Of a stretch of 64,000 nt of DNA, positions 34,815 through 47,458 are shown one piece after another (the stretch's first letter is position 1; every line of letters starts with the position of its first letter). Origin of the DNA: Isoetes taiwanensis (Eukaryota; Streptophyta; Lycopodiopsida; Isoetales; Isoetaceae); the NCBI GenBank assembly GCA_021234155.1, contig JAJEKV010000060.1, positions 5,044,323 through 5,108,322 on the forward strand, given 5' to 3'. The notes under the pieces were generated by a model. The model was not told where the DNA came from, made no database searches, and saw only the letters and a program-made list of their open reading frames with translations. The position numbers and the translations under genes were made by a program.

Positions 34815-37548
34815 AGCACACGGCTAACCCCTTAAAAAGATGAAGAAACAGCAAATCGTGGTTACCTGGTTATCTACTTGCACAGAAGGGGCAACCGTGT
34901 CTGCAGAAAAACCTAGGATGCCAACAATAAAATAGCTTCCAACCCTAAGACGCTAGGAACCATTCCCTTCCCGGAGCTTTTCTGGGCCAGGCCTTCTTGG
35001 CTCTTATCATCGTCAGAGAATCCAAGCATGCCTGGTGGCATAATATCAAGACCCTGTTAACATTAGCACCCGAGTTCAGGATAAAATCCTTACCACAAAC
35101 AACTGGCCAGCAAAATCCAAAATGCATAAAGCCAGGACCTCTTCCGGAACTTTTTCAGAGCAATCTTTCAGTTGTAAGTCTTAAATCCAGCGATTTGCTA
35201 CCAAACTCTGGCGCTAAGATGGCACATGGCGCCATGGCTATGAAGATGTCAGAGGGAAGCTACATCGCAAATCTGTAAGCAAAAGCCAGAAGACTAAAGA
35301 TAAGAGGTTAAAGCAAAAATAAATGCAGAAAGGAAAGGAGCAAATGATCTACTACATGAGGTTAACCCAGGGCTTTCCGAAAGTTCGTCAAGATCGCCAA
35401 GGTTCTTGGCGCCATAGCCTCAGCAGTTCTCCATCGCCAAAGGTCTGAATGAATGACGAAAAATAGCAAGTTAGAATTTTCCCCTCATTTTTCCCTTAAA
35501 ATTTTTGAAGCTGGGGAATGGAATAGGGGACCCCTTTCCGGTTTGGAAGGGACCCGCTCCCGGCGTTGGAAGGGGGGTCCAAAACGGAAAGGGGAACCCT
35601 ATTGCATTCCCCAACAAAACGGAAGTTGGGGAACCATTTCGTCAAAAAAAAAATTACTATGGAGCTCTACTATGGCGCGTGGAAGAACAGGGAAACATGA
35701 ACGAACGGGGGCTTCGGATCTTGGCTTCAGATTGATCCTCGGATGCTGGATTTTCCCAAGGCTGCCGTAGATCCATTGCCCAGAATAATCGCCCGTGTCC
35801 CCTTCGCTGGAGCCGATTAGGAGAGCCGGAGCAGTCAAGGCGGAGCTGCTAAGCTTGATGCGGGTTCTTCATGCAGAGCTTTTGGCAAAGCTTCTTGGCA
35901 TATCTTTTCAGGCCAAGGTTTACGGGCTCCAGGATGCAGAAAGATTTTGATCTGCTTTTTTCTATCTCGCAGAAACAAGGGATTTGAAGAAGCGAATCGC
36001 AGAGAAGCGCAGCCGATCTGGAGACCACCAGAATGCTGCCAGTAAAACAGAGGACCTCCAATAGTTCTTTAACGCCTGCCAATAAAACAGAGGACCCAAA
36101 AGCAAAGATACAAAAATATGCTCAAAATCCGATCAAACACAAAGGATCTGTAGCATTGAGCCTGCAAACAAATGAATCTGAAGTAGTATCATGATTTCCC
36201 TTGTCTGCATTTACGCAATAAGAGAAAAAACAGGGAAGAACAAGGGAAACATGGACGAACAGAGGAAGAACGGAAAGAAAGGGCAAAAATGTGCAAAACA
36301 GAGTAATGACCTCCTAAACCGGTAAAATTAGTTGTTGCCGGAATGTTGAACCCAACTTCCATTCCGGCATGGAGAGGATGCCACATGGCATCACGAGGTT
36401 AATCCTCAGCGAATAAATGGTGACCAACTTCCGTTTTATTTTAAAGTTCTAACATTGCCTCATTTCTTTCAATGGTACGAAAAAAGAAAGAAAAAAAGGT
36501 GGCATATATCTACTTCGATATACAGCAAGAGAAAAAGGTGTCATGTATCTACTTCGATAGACAGCAGTAATGGATATCTATCTAACTATATATAAGATTA
36601 CTAGCAAAAAAAAAAAAAAAGGGCCTATGTGTTTTGGAATGCTTTTTCCGGCGACAATTCTTTTTCTGACCCTGTGCAATTTTCTCCTCCCTTCGAGCTC
36701 CCATTGCGACCTGTGTCCTGCCGCCTTGGAGACTTCAGCTTGCTACGATTTACCTGATAACCCAAAGAATCGTCTTAAAAGGCCCAAAAATTGGGCTTAG
36801 ATATCAACAAATTAGACGGACAAAGCCGCCGCTTGGGCTGAGAAACCCAGGTATGTTGCTACCAAAGCCAGATTCTTGCCCTGTTACGGCTAATTTCACT
36901 TATCTTAGAGCCAGGCGATTAGCATTGCCCAAGAGTTTCAGAAAGCTAGAATTTAGAATAAAGCCAGATCATATTCTTGCACTGTCACAACCAAATTCAG
37001 GGATATTTAGAATAAGGTGAAGCCCAGTGAGTTTTATGGAATTGACTTCTTGATTTGCCATAGAACAAATGCCTGGTCTGAAAACTTAGAAACCCCGCAG
37101 GCAGGGTGTGCTATAGATGAAATTATAACAGGGGTCCATTTGGAACTGTGGTCGTGGTGGGAAAAACAGTAGGAAATAATTTTCTGGGTGCTCAGTACTC
37201 CTTTCAATGCGTCTGTAGATGTATTCCAGTGAGCTTAAATGTCTCAAATCATGTCAATGAATTGGGTATAATAAAATTAGCATTTAAATCACAGCATGTT
37301 TAAGATAAACTATTACTACCTTTAGTAAACCACCAGTGTATGCATGAAACTATCTCATAAATCATAGCTAGCTTAAGATTCCATTATAGTTCCATTAATC
37401 AACATGGATAACCATGTCATAAATCATTATAGTCTCAATAAACCACTATGGTATGTGGTTTTTTAAATCAAATAAATTTGTGACTAAAAAACCACATATA
37501 CCATGGTTTTTAGGTAGTTTCTTACCAGTTTAATATAATAGTTCATTT
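34815..37548. other. Intergenic, one long hairpin
   Basis: No gene recognised. A near-perfect inverted repeat of about 43-bp arms lies at 35,513-35,555 and 35,569-35,612, bounded by GGGGAATG/CATTCCCC. AAACAGAGGACC recurs at 36,045 and 36,082. A shorter inverted repeat (GGTATGTGGTTTTTTA and its complement) lies at about 37,450-37,503. Confidence 0.5.
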
Positions 37549-38300
37549 TTGGGTTCCTTGTGTTTCTTCGCTTTTCTTATTTCCCCCTTGCCCCCTTTCC
37601 CTTCTTTATTTTCCAATTACTTTTTTCTTTTTCCACTATCCAATTTCTCCCATTCTTCTTTTCTGTTTTTCTACTTCCTCATTTTTCCTTTTCTAATTTT
37701 CCCTTCCCTTTTTCCATATGTGTTTGCCTTGCCCTCTTCTTTTCCTTTTTTTCCTTCCCCCCGTTCTTTTTTCCTTTACGTTTTTCCCTTTCTTTTTTCT
37801 TTTTTCCCTTTTCCTATTCCCCGCTTTTCCCTCTTCCCTTCTTCTATTTTCCTCTTCCTTTTCGTTCCCCTCTCCTTTCTATTTTCCCAGTTTATTGCCT
37901 TTTTTTCCTTCTGCCATTTACCATTGCCTTTCACCACGCTTCCATTTTTCCCATTCTCCTTTCTTTTTTTCCCCATTTTTTTACGTTTTATTTTCTACTT
38001 TCCCACTCGCTTTTCCCTTCTTCCTTTTTCTATTCCCCTCTTCCCTTTTTCCCTCCCCTTTTCACATTTCCTTTTTCCTTTTACCTTTTTCTATTTTCCT
38101 TTTCTCCTATCCCCTTCATTCCCCTTCTCCTTTCCCTTTTAATGATGGTCGTTTCCCTTTCTCTCTTCCTCCTCTCTCAACCCTTCTCTCTTCCCATTTT
38201 TCCCGTGCCCTTTTTCCCTCCCATTTCCTCCTCTCCAACTTCCTTTTTCTTTTCTCTTTCCATTTTTTTTCTCATACACTTTTTCCCTTCCTTTTTCTCC
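37549..38300 (+). repeat. 750-base polypyrimidine tract
   Basis: The plus strand is almost wholly C and T, in irregular TTCCC/TTTTCC units with few purines. Long frames in all three phases (up to 274 codons) encode only Phe, Ser, Pro and Leu and are artefacts of composition. The tract ends about 170 bases before the start of the second DDE-like gene. Confidence 0.9.
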
Positions 38301-39593
38301 AGGGTAGAAGCACGAAAAGGTGGCTTAAATCTATTGTCAATTGATGTACATTTCACTACTTTTTTTAATGGGATTTGGGCGTGAGAATGTACATTTTCAA
38401 ATTTTTGTGGGAATTACATTGGCATAACTGATTCATCATTAGCCCCTGATTAGAAAGATTCCCCAATTATGGTCGATCTTCCCGCTCTGTTCTCACCCAA
38501 AAATTCATCGAACAGAGAAAAGAGGGGAGGACAAATGAACGGGCATTTGCAACCACCAGTGAATCCAATGGAAGAAATCACAGAGTTTGCTAATTTAGGA
38601 TGCGATTCGAGTGATACAAATAGTAGAAAACAAAAGTTATACTATACTACAAGGCATATCAGAGCAAAGATTAATAGGTGTGTAAATACCATAGCAAAAT
38701 TGGCTAGCTCTTTGAAACCAGAGCAAAGAATTTTGCTTGCTTCTCATGTATTGAAGGACAAGAGGCTGAATTTCTTCTTTGAGCCAGTTATAGGCAAACC
38801 TTCAGAGGCAATGGTGAGAAATGTTACATTAATCAATATTCTGGATTCTCTCCATGAGGTAAAAGTGCCAATAGCAATGATAAATTGGTAGCCAAGCATT
38901 CTGTGCTATCAATAATTATTGGGGAAGAGGGTAAATTGAAGCAGAAATTAGTTGCCTCCAAGTTGCTCAAGACACCCAGTAGAAACATAACAAATGCAAT
39001 TCACAGAAGGAAAATAATGTTTGCAACCGGAGCAAATATGTAGCATAATAACAGGGGGTTTTTTTGAAAATTTTGTACACTTTTTCCAATGGTTTTACTA
39101 TGATTTAGAGGTCGTATTGCATGGAGTGTACTAATGCGTACATCTAGAGTGCGCACTAAATTTTCATCTTTTAATTCCACTTTCCTATGGTTTGACCTAT
39201 GTTTCCATGACATCCTCCTCCATGCCATTCCAACGGTTAAGATGAACCCTATTACTTTTAATCTAAGGGCTTGTAATTTTTTTATTGTTATTTTTTCTCA
39301 CATCTCAGAGATTACATTACATGCACATGTCGAGCTGTTAATTTTAGGGTTTCTCTTATTTTTCTGTGCTTTGGTGATTGTGGATGCAATCCGACCTCCT
39401 GTTTTCGTGCTTCTGGATTTTTATGAGATGGGCGCTTTTGGATTCCCATCACATGTTTCTTTGCCCATCTTTGGTACAACGGTAAAGTTAAAAGGCAGTG
39501 GCTAGGGCAAAAACGGGGCTAGGGCAGCCCACCGGAATAAAAAGCTTTCATTTCCCCTTTGCTTCTATGCAGGATGGACGATTTCCCCTTTGT

Positions 39594-39913
39594 TTACAGA
39601 AGGGGAAGAAGACTTGTGTGGGATTGGAGGTGCTTTTCCATCAGATCTATCCAAGCTTGTCAATCTCGAAATTTTGAATCTGGACAGTGCCCAGCTTTTG
39701 GGCCCTATTCCAGCTGGATTAGACAAGCTAATGAATTTGCAGGAGCTGTCTCTAAACTCCAACAAATTATCCGGCACCATTCGGGCCACACTGGGGTTGC
39801 TGAAGAATCTACAGACCTTAAATCTGGCAGATAATGCATTGGAGGGGAGCATTCCAGCAACACACTAGGAGATTTGTCCAAGCAAAGCAGCTTACAGGCG
39901 ATTGGCTCTCCAG
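39594..39913 (+). pseudogene. LRR fragment, receptor-kinase/LRR-protein type
   Basis: Plant-type 24-residue LRRs: FPSDLSKLVNLEILNLDSAQ, LLGPIPAGLDKLMNLQELSL, NSNKLSGTIRATLGLLKNLQ and TLNLADNALEGSIPA. After a one-base shift near 39,862 it continues NTLGDLSKQSSLQAIGSP up to a GTACCA donor at 39,914. A CTATGCAG or TTTACAG acceptor precedes it. No kinase or transmembrane part is nearby. It lies inside the insert that splits DDE-like copy 2, so it is probably a captured exon. Confidence 0.8.
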
Positions 39914-41153
39914 GTACCAAACTTACTCTGTATTACGCTTAAATTTGTTGTGCCTCTGTTTCATATTTAAGTATTCGATCAAATTTCAAGTATATTATAT
40001 CTGAAAATGCTCTGTTTTCAAATGTTTCTTCAGTATCATCCATTTCTCAGTATCCCTTTTAGATGCACAATGCAGCAACATTAATCGGTCCATTCCACTG
40101 CCATATGTTCTGTTATGAATCTTCTATTGCAATTTCATTTGGACTTCCATCAACATCACAAACTTTGTTTTCTCAGTTCCATCTACAGAAGCTGGTTTCC
40201 AGTAGCTGCATTTTGTTGAGGCTGTGGCATTCTAGAAGTCTGCAGAATTCATGGGTTATGTGATCATGAAGTAAGCATTTGTTTGCATTGATTTTTTTAT
40301 TTTCACCATGCATACCCAAGTTTCTCAGTATCCTTTTTAGTTTCTCAATCAATCTCATGATGCAGGAAGCAAAAAAGAAAGCTGAGGAGGAAGAAAGTTT
40401 ACACGCTCCTTGTTAGAAATCCAATTCACCACAAGGTTGTAAAATAAGGAATACCTTTTGCTGGTTATATATACATGTGCTTCAACTTTCTCATTTTTAA
40501 AATCTTGTGTGCTAGTTTCATAGTTGGAGTTTTAAGATCTTATGTGTTAGTTTGTTAGTTGGGACCGGAAATCAAGAGTATATAGAAGAGAGGAACTCCA
40601 CATGAATCCTCGTCTTAAAAATAGAAATCTAGCCTAGCAATAACCAAAGTGGTGAAAGTGATGTCATGTCCTTTATCCAGATGTTATGTTCTTTATAAAG
40701 AATGTTAGATATTCCTTCCTCAGCATGACTCCATATTGTGCATGACTCCATACGAAGAACTCCAAGTCCATACCAACATTTTTTGTAGCATAGAATGTGG
40801 ATTATAGAATTTATTTTTCATTGCAAATATCTTGCCACATGACTACATAAGAACATTATTTATAGCGCGGAATGTGGAATTATGGCAAGTTGTTGATCCA
40901 TGCAATCATCTTGGTATTTCAAACACAATAATAGCACTTCAAATTATGATGCTCATATGTGGCAATATGTGTATATCCGACTTTTATGTGCTTTAGGATA
41001 TGGTCCAACCACTATCTTTTTCTTTTTTGATGCAATAGAAAACCTTAAGAATGTGATTTAGCACAAAATTTATGTTCTTATTATATGTCGATCTTTTTCT
41101 TTAAAAAATATGAATAATTTTTCCAAGGCCCCGAAGGGGCCAAAAAAAATTTC

Positions 41154-41542
41154 ATAACACAAACCATTAACCTTCACACTTATAATTAAATTCCCCCTGA
41201 AAACCCCCTTTGGTTTGGGTGCATATTCACACGGGGGGTGACTCCGGGCATCGAGAGCTGTTGGATAGGCATATGCACCCTTTATTCCTTGATCTACACC
41301 GTACATAAAGTTCCTCATTTGTGGGGTATGCATTTTCAAAATTTGCCATACTGTATAAGAAGATTTACAAAATACTATAAGATTTAAGGTAATGTACTAT
41401 ATGGTGTTCATTTTGTACATGTAAAACATAATTTTAGGGGCTCTCGCTGCCCTACGTCACCCCGTGTGAATATGCACCCAAACCAAAGGGGGTTTTCAGG
41501 GGGAATTTAATTATAAGTGTGAAGGTTAATGGTTTGTGTTAT
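41154..41542. mobile_element. MITE with about 90-bp inverted arms
   Basis: The left arm (41,154-41,242, starting ATAACACAAACCATTAACC) is the reverse complement of the right arm (41,456-41,542). Weaker complementarity continues inward to about 41,260 and 41,438. The 200-base centre has no coding capacity. No clear target duplication was found. It occupies the right end of the insert that splits the DDE-like copy 2. Confidence 0.8.
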
Positions 41543-42880
41543 ATATATGGGCGCTGAGGGGCAGACAAAAAAGAAAGAACAAAATTGGTGAATCAACCAA
41601 AGAACTTGTGCACCATTTTTGGCTTGATAATACAAAGTTTTCACTGAAAATGAGGGACTTAAGGAAAAAGAGGACTATGCCAATTCAGTACATCGACATT
41701 ACACAGGTTTGCTTTCTTAACTATGAATATTTCTATTGCTAGAATATTTTGAAAGTTATGTTAAAGAATATTAAGTAATCTACATTTAAAAAAGAACATT
41801 TGTTTTGGCATTGGAATGAAAATGTAGAGTAAGTTATAATAATGGTTTTGTTATGATAATGTTTTTTCTGTCTATTGGTAACAATGTAGACCGGTTAGCA
41901 TTTTTCATAGAAGATTACTTGTGCATTGCTATGTAGATGTATTTCAAAGAAACTTCCTCACTGAAGATGTAAACAGGTTGGCAACTGATTGTGTAAATTA
42001 ATTTGTTTTACATCGCATTCTACATTGGCATCTCTTGTACATGTAAATGTATAACAGTGGTTGTAATGTAGGTCTGCACTGACACACTAACTTATCATAT
42101 ATAAACGTAAAGTTCTATTGAGTTTAAGGTAAATGTAATTACAGGTAAAAGATTACCATGTTGTATGTAAATGTAATATATTATTTGTTGTAAATGTAAC
42201 TATCGGGTAGAGAATAAAATCAACTTTTACATTAGCCTTTAAATTTTACCACAGTTTTGCCTGTGGTGAATGTAAATGTAAATGAGTATAATGTAAATGT
42301 AGTGGCCAAGATGTATTCTTACAGGATCCTATCTATTGATGGTTTTTTTTATCCTCTGCAGGGTGAATTATTTAAGGAATTCAAGGAGCAGCATCCAGCT
42401 ATTGAGATTGGTATAAGGCAATTTGAGTATCAGAACTGCAGTTGCAACTGTGAGGCGTGTGTCTCTGATGAGAATAGAGGCAAGTGCCAAGCAAAGCTAG
42501 CAACTTTTCCAGATGTAAGTTCTATGTGGAGGTCTATTATGTGTGACAAAAATGAGTTTCAGGAATGGCACAATTTGGAATGCATCCAGGGGAAATGCAA
42601 GGACTGTGTGGCACCAAAAAGATTGAATGGTGCCCCAAAGAGACTACTGCAAGTATTGACTCTGACATGGATTGGCAGGCATATTGTTATGTTGATGAAC
42701 CTTCAAAGAAGGGCACTTCTAGAAGACTGAGATTATTAAACAAAACTGGTCCAGCAAATATTATGATGGCATATTTTTTTAATCACTTGAAGCAGTTTGT
42801 GCAGCACAACTTCAATGCACAATGGCAAAAAAGGCAATTCAAACAGTGTATGAAGTCACTCCGGGACGATACTTGTTTCT

Positions 42881-44414
42881 TGGTGTCACACTGACCCCAA
42901 TTTTTTGTCCACAGTTGTTTTTAAGTGTTGTTTTATGCCAAAAACAACACCAAAATGGCCCCAAAAGTCCACGAGTCCAATTTATCCGGATTTGCACAAA
43001 GGAACAATGGTTTTTTGGCAGCACCTTTTATTTTTTTTTTATCGATGTGCCCTTTTTTTCTTTACTATTGTTTTTTTTAGAGATTTTTTCAACGTGTGAT
43101 TTTTTAGTGACTGTTGTTTTATATGGTTCCACGCATTGTTTGTCTCCAAAATGGGTTTAGATAAAAATACATGTGGTAAATAGAGGTAAGATGGTTTTTA
43201 AAAAAAAATTACATGTTGTTCAACAAAGTGCCACATGTGTATTTAAATGTAGCTATTGTTTTAAATGCTACCAACTATTGTTTTTCTATAATAAGGACCT
43301 GTAAAAATTGCATTATTACAACACATAGAAAAATCGAGGTGTTGTTTCTTATGTATTTTAACCAATGAAATATAAACAATGGCATGCTTTTTAAATAAGA
43401 AAGCATTATTTTAACCAATGAAAAAAACATCATTTTAACCAATAAAATATAGGCACGTGGCTTTTTAAATAAAAAAGCAATATTGTAATTATTGAAAAAA
43501 AATATTATTTAATCAATTAAATTCAATACATGGTTACATTTGTGAAAAACTTTATAAATCATGATGATGATTCTTAGTTTTTCTTGTTTATCTCTTAAAA
43601 TCCTTTTGGGAATCGAACCCAAACAAGTCCATGAAGGCATATAATAATCTATAATTGTAATCAAATTCAAACTCAAACCAAACTCGTTCACATTTGCTTT
43701 ACATTTTTTTTTTCAGATATCTGTGGTTGGTTTCTAAGATAAAAAGTAATGTAACAGTTCAAGCAAAGCCTGTTGTGTTTGCCTTAATAAATTTCACAAC
43801 AGACACAAATAAACAAAAAGAGCAGCCTGATATTTTTTGCCAGGATCGACAATAGTCACAAAAAAGAAGTTTTACTTGCTTAAGGAATCATAAGCATAAG
43901 CATGAAAAACACATAAGCATGAAAAGCATAAGAAGATGTTAATCTCCAGGGCCGGCTCCAAATTGCAAACTCCAGAGCGCAAAAACAACAAAGAGTCATG
44001 GATCCTTCTAAAGGAGCTCTCTGCAAAGCAGATAAGGTAATAAAAAAGGATTAAAATCAAAAGAAAAAAAAGGGGGGGAAATGATTTACCTGTCATAAAG
44101 GAGGCATAAAAAATAACAGACCTGTTTCTGCTATTTTTGCTGCGAAAAAATAGCTTGAACCTGTGGTGTTTCTGCTTGAATCGTCGGAGTAAATCGCCAG
44201 AAGCCCATCTTTCCTTTGAGGTCCATGCTTATATTTTAGAAATGAGCAGAAATCCTTATTTTTCAATAAACCCTTTTTCCCAAAAAATAAAAAACTGAAA
44301 CAACTATTTGCCAACCTAATTTTGGGCGATACTAAAAGTTTACAATTACTATTTACTAAAAATTTCTTTCTTTTGCACGTTTGCACAAACGCAAGTTGAC
44401 ACTTTGAAACAATT
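42881..44414. other. AT-rich intergenic with SINE-like B box
   Basis: No gene. ACCAATGAAA/ACCAATAAAATATA words repeat at 43,368-43,480. On the minus strand TTTGGGTTCGATTCCCAAAA (about 43,623-43,604) repeats the B-box string found near 33,540-33,522. Confidence 0.4.
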
Positions 44415-44572
44415 CTAGAGTGTCCACGTTGCTGCCAGGTGAGACTTTTGTGCAGGTGACTGCTGTTTCAGTCGTTTGATTTCATCTACGGCTTCAGAAA
44501 TTCATGGAAATTCCAAGTCAGAGGCAGTTATGGGTGCGTCGGGATATCTTGCGGAAGAGTGTTGGGTAAAAG

Positions 44573-44806
44573 CATGTTAGGGTGTACCACTTTTGGAACC
44601 TACAAAAGTACATACACCCAAATTTTCTCATTTTTCTTTTCATCTCATTCAAAAATTCAAAATAAAAGTCAAGGACATGGTTTTAAGTCAACTATCGGAG
44701 ACCTATTTAGATAAAAGTTCTAAAACATACCTTATATTGAGTAACGATCCACGGCTACCGCCGGACCTTTTGGTCACTAAAAATCTTTTAAGGGACACCC
44801 TAACAT
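44573..44806. mobile_element. MITE inserted in one duplication copy
   Basis: Terminal inverted repeats CATGTTAGGGTGTAC (44,573) and GGACACCCTAACATG (ending 44,806) match in 14 of 15 positions. The interior is AT-rich and non-coding. The other duplication copy (around 46,597) lacks it, although the flanks there are slightly rearranged, so the exact target duplication is unclear. Confidence 0.7.
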
Positions 44807-45664
44807 GGCTATAACTCATGGCTGCTTTGGGGCCCAAATTTGATCATCTCATTTTTATTTTAAGTCAAACCTATTTAGATTCTATGCATGGCGGCGACCC
44901 GGATTTTTGCAAATCCTAGCATGGCTAAATTCATGGATCTTTTTTTTTTATTTTCGCAAGAGCACAAATTTGGCGATTTTGCAAAGATCTTTGGCAGACT
45001 CGGGCTTCTGGATGATGTTTTTTCTTTCTTACCTGCAGGTTCTTTAGGTTCTTAAGTAAAAGGAAGTCCGCTAAAGACAAACTTCATGGAGAAATTTGCA
45101 GACTGGTACCTTCTCGTGGCTATGGCTATGGCTTCTCCATGATTCAGCAATGGGATCCTTTGCTCTTATTCTGCACAATCAGCTTCATATTCCATAACAA
45201 GTTAGGGTTGATATTTCTCTCCAGCAAAGGATCTTCATTAGGCCTTCTTCCTAGAGGTGAGTGTCTATGGCTTTTTGCAATCTCAGTCTGAAACGCATCT
45301 TATTTTTCCCTCTCACAAAAGGTTTTTGCTATTTTGCCCTTAGTTTTGCCATTCGGACCATTTTGAACCATTGGTTATGGGGGGTGTGTTCTTATTCTAC
45401 AAAGCTCTTTTCTGCAATCCAGTGGCAGAAGGTTATGCAGGTGCATGTTAGGTGGCGATGGCAACCATGGAAATGCTCCTTACCTGATCTTGATCCTCAA
45501 GCCTTTCTCTGGCATTTCAAAGACAAAAGCATAGGTGAGCATTAGAAGTGTTTGTTTTTTTTTTAATTCTAGGTTACTGATATAAGGTTTGAAACATATA
45601 TGAGGTTTATACTCTATTAAGTTTTGCTTGTCAATAACAGTGCCTATAAGATCATGTTTCCAAA

Positions 45665-46432
45665 TCAATGATATGAAATGGGAACCATTTTTGTTAAAAC
45701 GGTGATGCATTTACTAAGAAGACTTTGCCAAAGTGTTGGTGATTCTGGTTCTAGGCCATGATTACAGAGCTCATTGATAAGCAAAGTCTCCAACAAAGAA
45801 GCAACGTTCTTGTTTTCTGCCACAATATAGACGAATGGAAAATCGTGCATGCCAGGTAATGATCGATGCCGCATAATTCGACCTTTCAAGTTTTCTGTCT
45901 GTATAAGAAAATAGGAAAGCAGTCCAATAAGAAGATAAGACAACTTCGGTATGGATGGTGACAATGTAAGTTAATGTTTGACCAACATAGAACTTCCTAT
46001 CAGGCCGATGTAGCATATACACACAAGACTTATTTGTTAAAAGTGGAGGTGGTCGTTGACACTTATCAATAAATCCGGACATAAACATGTCTGTGGCAGA
46101 CATATTTGATGATGATGGCATCTGGGCAATAATCTCACCAAGCTTCTTCTGGTTTATTTGTAATAAAAGAGTCCCTGCATTTTAAAACAGGAAGACATAT
46201 GCATAAATCATACCATTATCTTCCTTGCTTATGGTTTGCGGTAACCTAGGATTGTGGGTCTTGTTTTGACTGCCATCTTGATGCCTCTGTTTATTCTCAT
46301 TTACTGCGACACAATTTATATCTTCTAGATTGGAAGAATTAGCAATGCTGCTTTTCAAGTTCTGGATACTACTTTCATCATCATGTATGCCAATAGGATT
46401 TGACACTGCATCTAATCCATACTTTAAGTAAC
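45665..46432 (-). pseudogene. MSH1: MSH1 3' exons, duplicated copy (linker and GIY-YIG)
   Basis: MSH1 is the plant organellar MutS with a C-terminal GIY-YIG nuclease that suppresses ectopic recombination. This copy starts inside the linker exon (YGLDAVSNPIGIHDDESS), has a donor after KEDN, then an exon from about 46,176 reading GEIIAQMPSSSNMSATD, and the GIY-YIG core CVYMLHRPDRKFYVGQT (about 46,030-45,980). The last exon begins after CTTATACAG and reads LKGRIMRHRSLPGMHDF and LLETLLINELCNHG. No stop was seen within the GIY-YIG exons, but there is no ATPase upstream. It is a tail without a gene head. Confidence 0.85.
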
Positions 46433-47458
46433 TAGAGTGTCCACGTTGCTGCCAGGTGAGACTTTTGTGCAGGTGGCTGTTGTTTCAGTCGTTTGATTTC
46501 ATCTACGGCTTCAGAAATTCATGGAAATTCCAAGTCAGAGGCAGTTATGGGTGCGTCGGGATATCTGGGTGCGTCGGGATATCTTGGGGAAGAGTGTTGT
46601 GTCTTGACAGCAGCTTTGGGGCCCAAATTTGATCATCTCATTCTTCGCATTGTAACTCAAACCTTCTTAGCAATCTCTATGCAGCAGAGTAACGAGCTGC
46701 CGGATTTGCAAATCCTAGCATGGCTATAACTCATGGATGCTTTTTTTTTTTTATAGATTCGGCATGGCGGTACCCCTTAAGCACAAATTTGGCAGATTTT
46801 GCAGGATCTTTGGCAGATTCGGGCTTCTGGATGATGTTTTTTCTTTCTTACCTGCAGGTTCTTTAGGTTCTTAAGTAAAAGGAAGTCCGCCAAAGACAAA
46901 CTTCATGGAGAAATTTGCAGACTGGTACCTTCTCGTGGCTATGGCTATGGCTTCTCCATGATTCGGCAATGGGATCCTTTGCTCTTATTCTGCGCAATCA
47001 GCTTCATATTCCATAACAAGTTAGAAATGATATTTCTCTCCGGCAAAGGATCTTCATTAGGCCTTCTTCCTAGAGGTGAGCGTCTATGGCTTTTTGCAAT
47101 CTCAGTCTGAAACGCATCTTATTTTTCCCTCTCACAAAAGGTTTTTGCTATTTTGCCCTTAGTTTTGCCATTCCGACCATTTTGAACCATTGATTATGGG
47201 GGGCGTGTTCTTATTCTACAAAGCTCTTTTCTCGCAATCCAGTGGCAGAAGGTTATGCAGGTGCATGTTAGGTGGCGATGGCAACCATGGAAATGCTCCT
47301 TACCTGATCTTGATCCTCAAGCCTTTCTCTGGCATTTCAAAGACAAAAGCATAGATGAGCATTAGAAGTGTTTGTAATTTTTTTTAATTCTAGGTTACTG
47401 GTATAAGGTTTGAAACATATATGAGGCTTATACTCTATTAAGTTTTGCTGTTTCCAAA

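Larger units (their letters stand above)
38469..42880 (+). pseudogene. DDE-like transposase-family protein, copy 2, split and truncated
   Basis: Start ATG 38,469 (MVDLPALFSPKNSSNREKRG). Aligned blocks with copy 1 at 7,557: SSDTNSRKQKLYYTTRHIRA, then LASHVLKDKRLNFFFEPVIG, then NDKLVAKHS and a frame ending TGANM at 39,042. A 2.5-kb insertion follows. The protein resumes at 41,545 with WALRGRQ, then HFWLDNTKFSLKMRDLRKKR (about 41,610-41,670). An intron runs from 41,708 (CAG/GTTTGC) to CTGCAG at 42,361. The next exon reads GELFKEFKEQHPAIEIGIRQ and a Cys-rich block (CSCNCEACV), then HNFNAQWQKRQFKQCMKSLR. Similarity stops at about 42,880, so the SDG and HGKG motifs are missing. The intron position is shared with copy 1. 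Confidence 0.72.

Noticed and set aside
37549-38384. Open frames of 197, 274 and 208 codons on the plus strand
   Set aside because: All three phases are open because the strand is nearly pure pyrimidine; products are only Phe, Ser, Pro and Leu.
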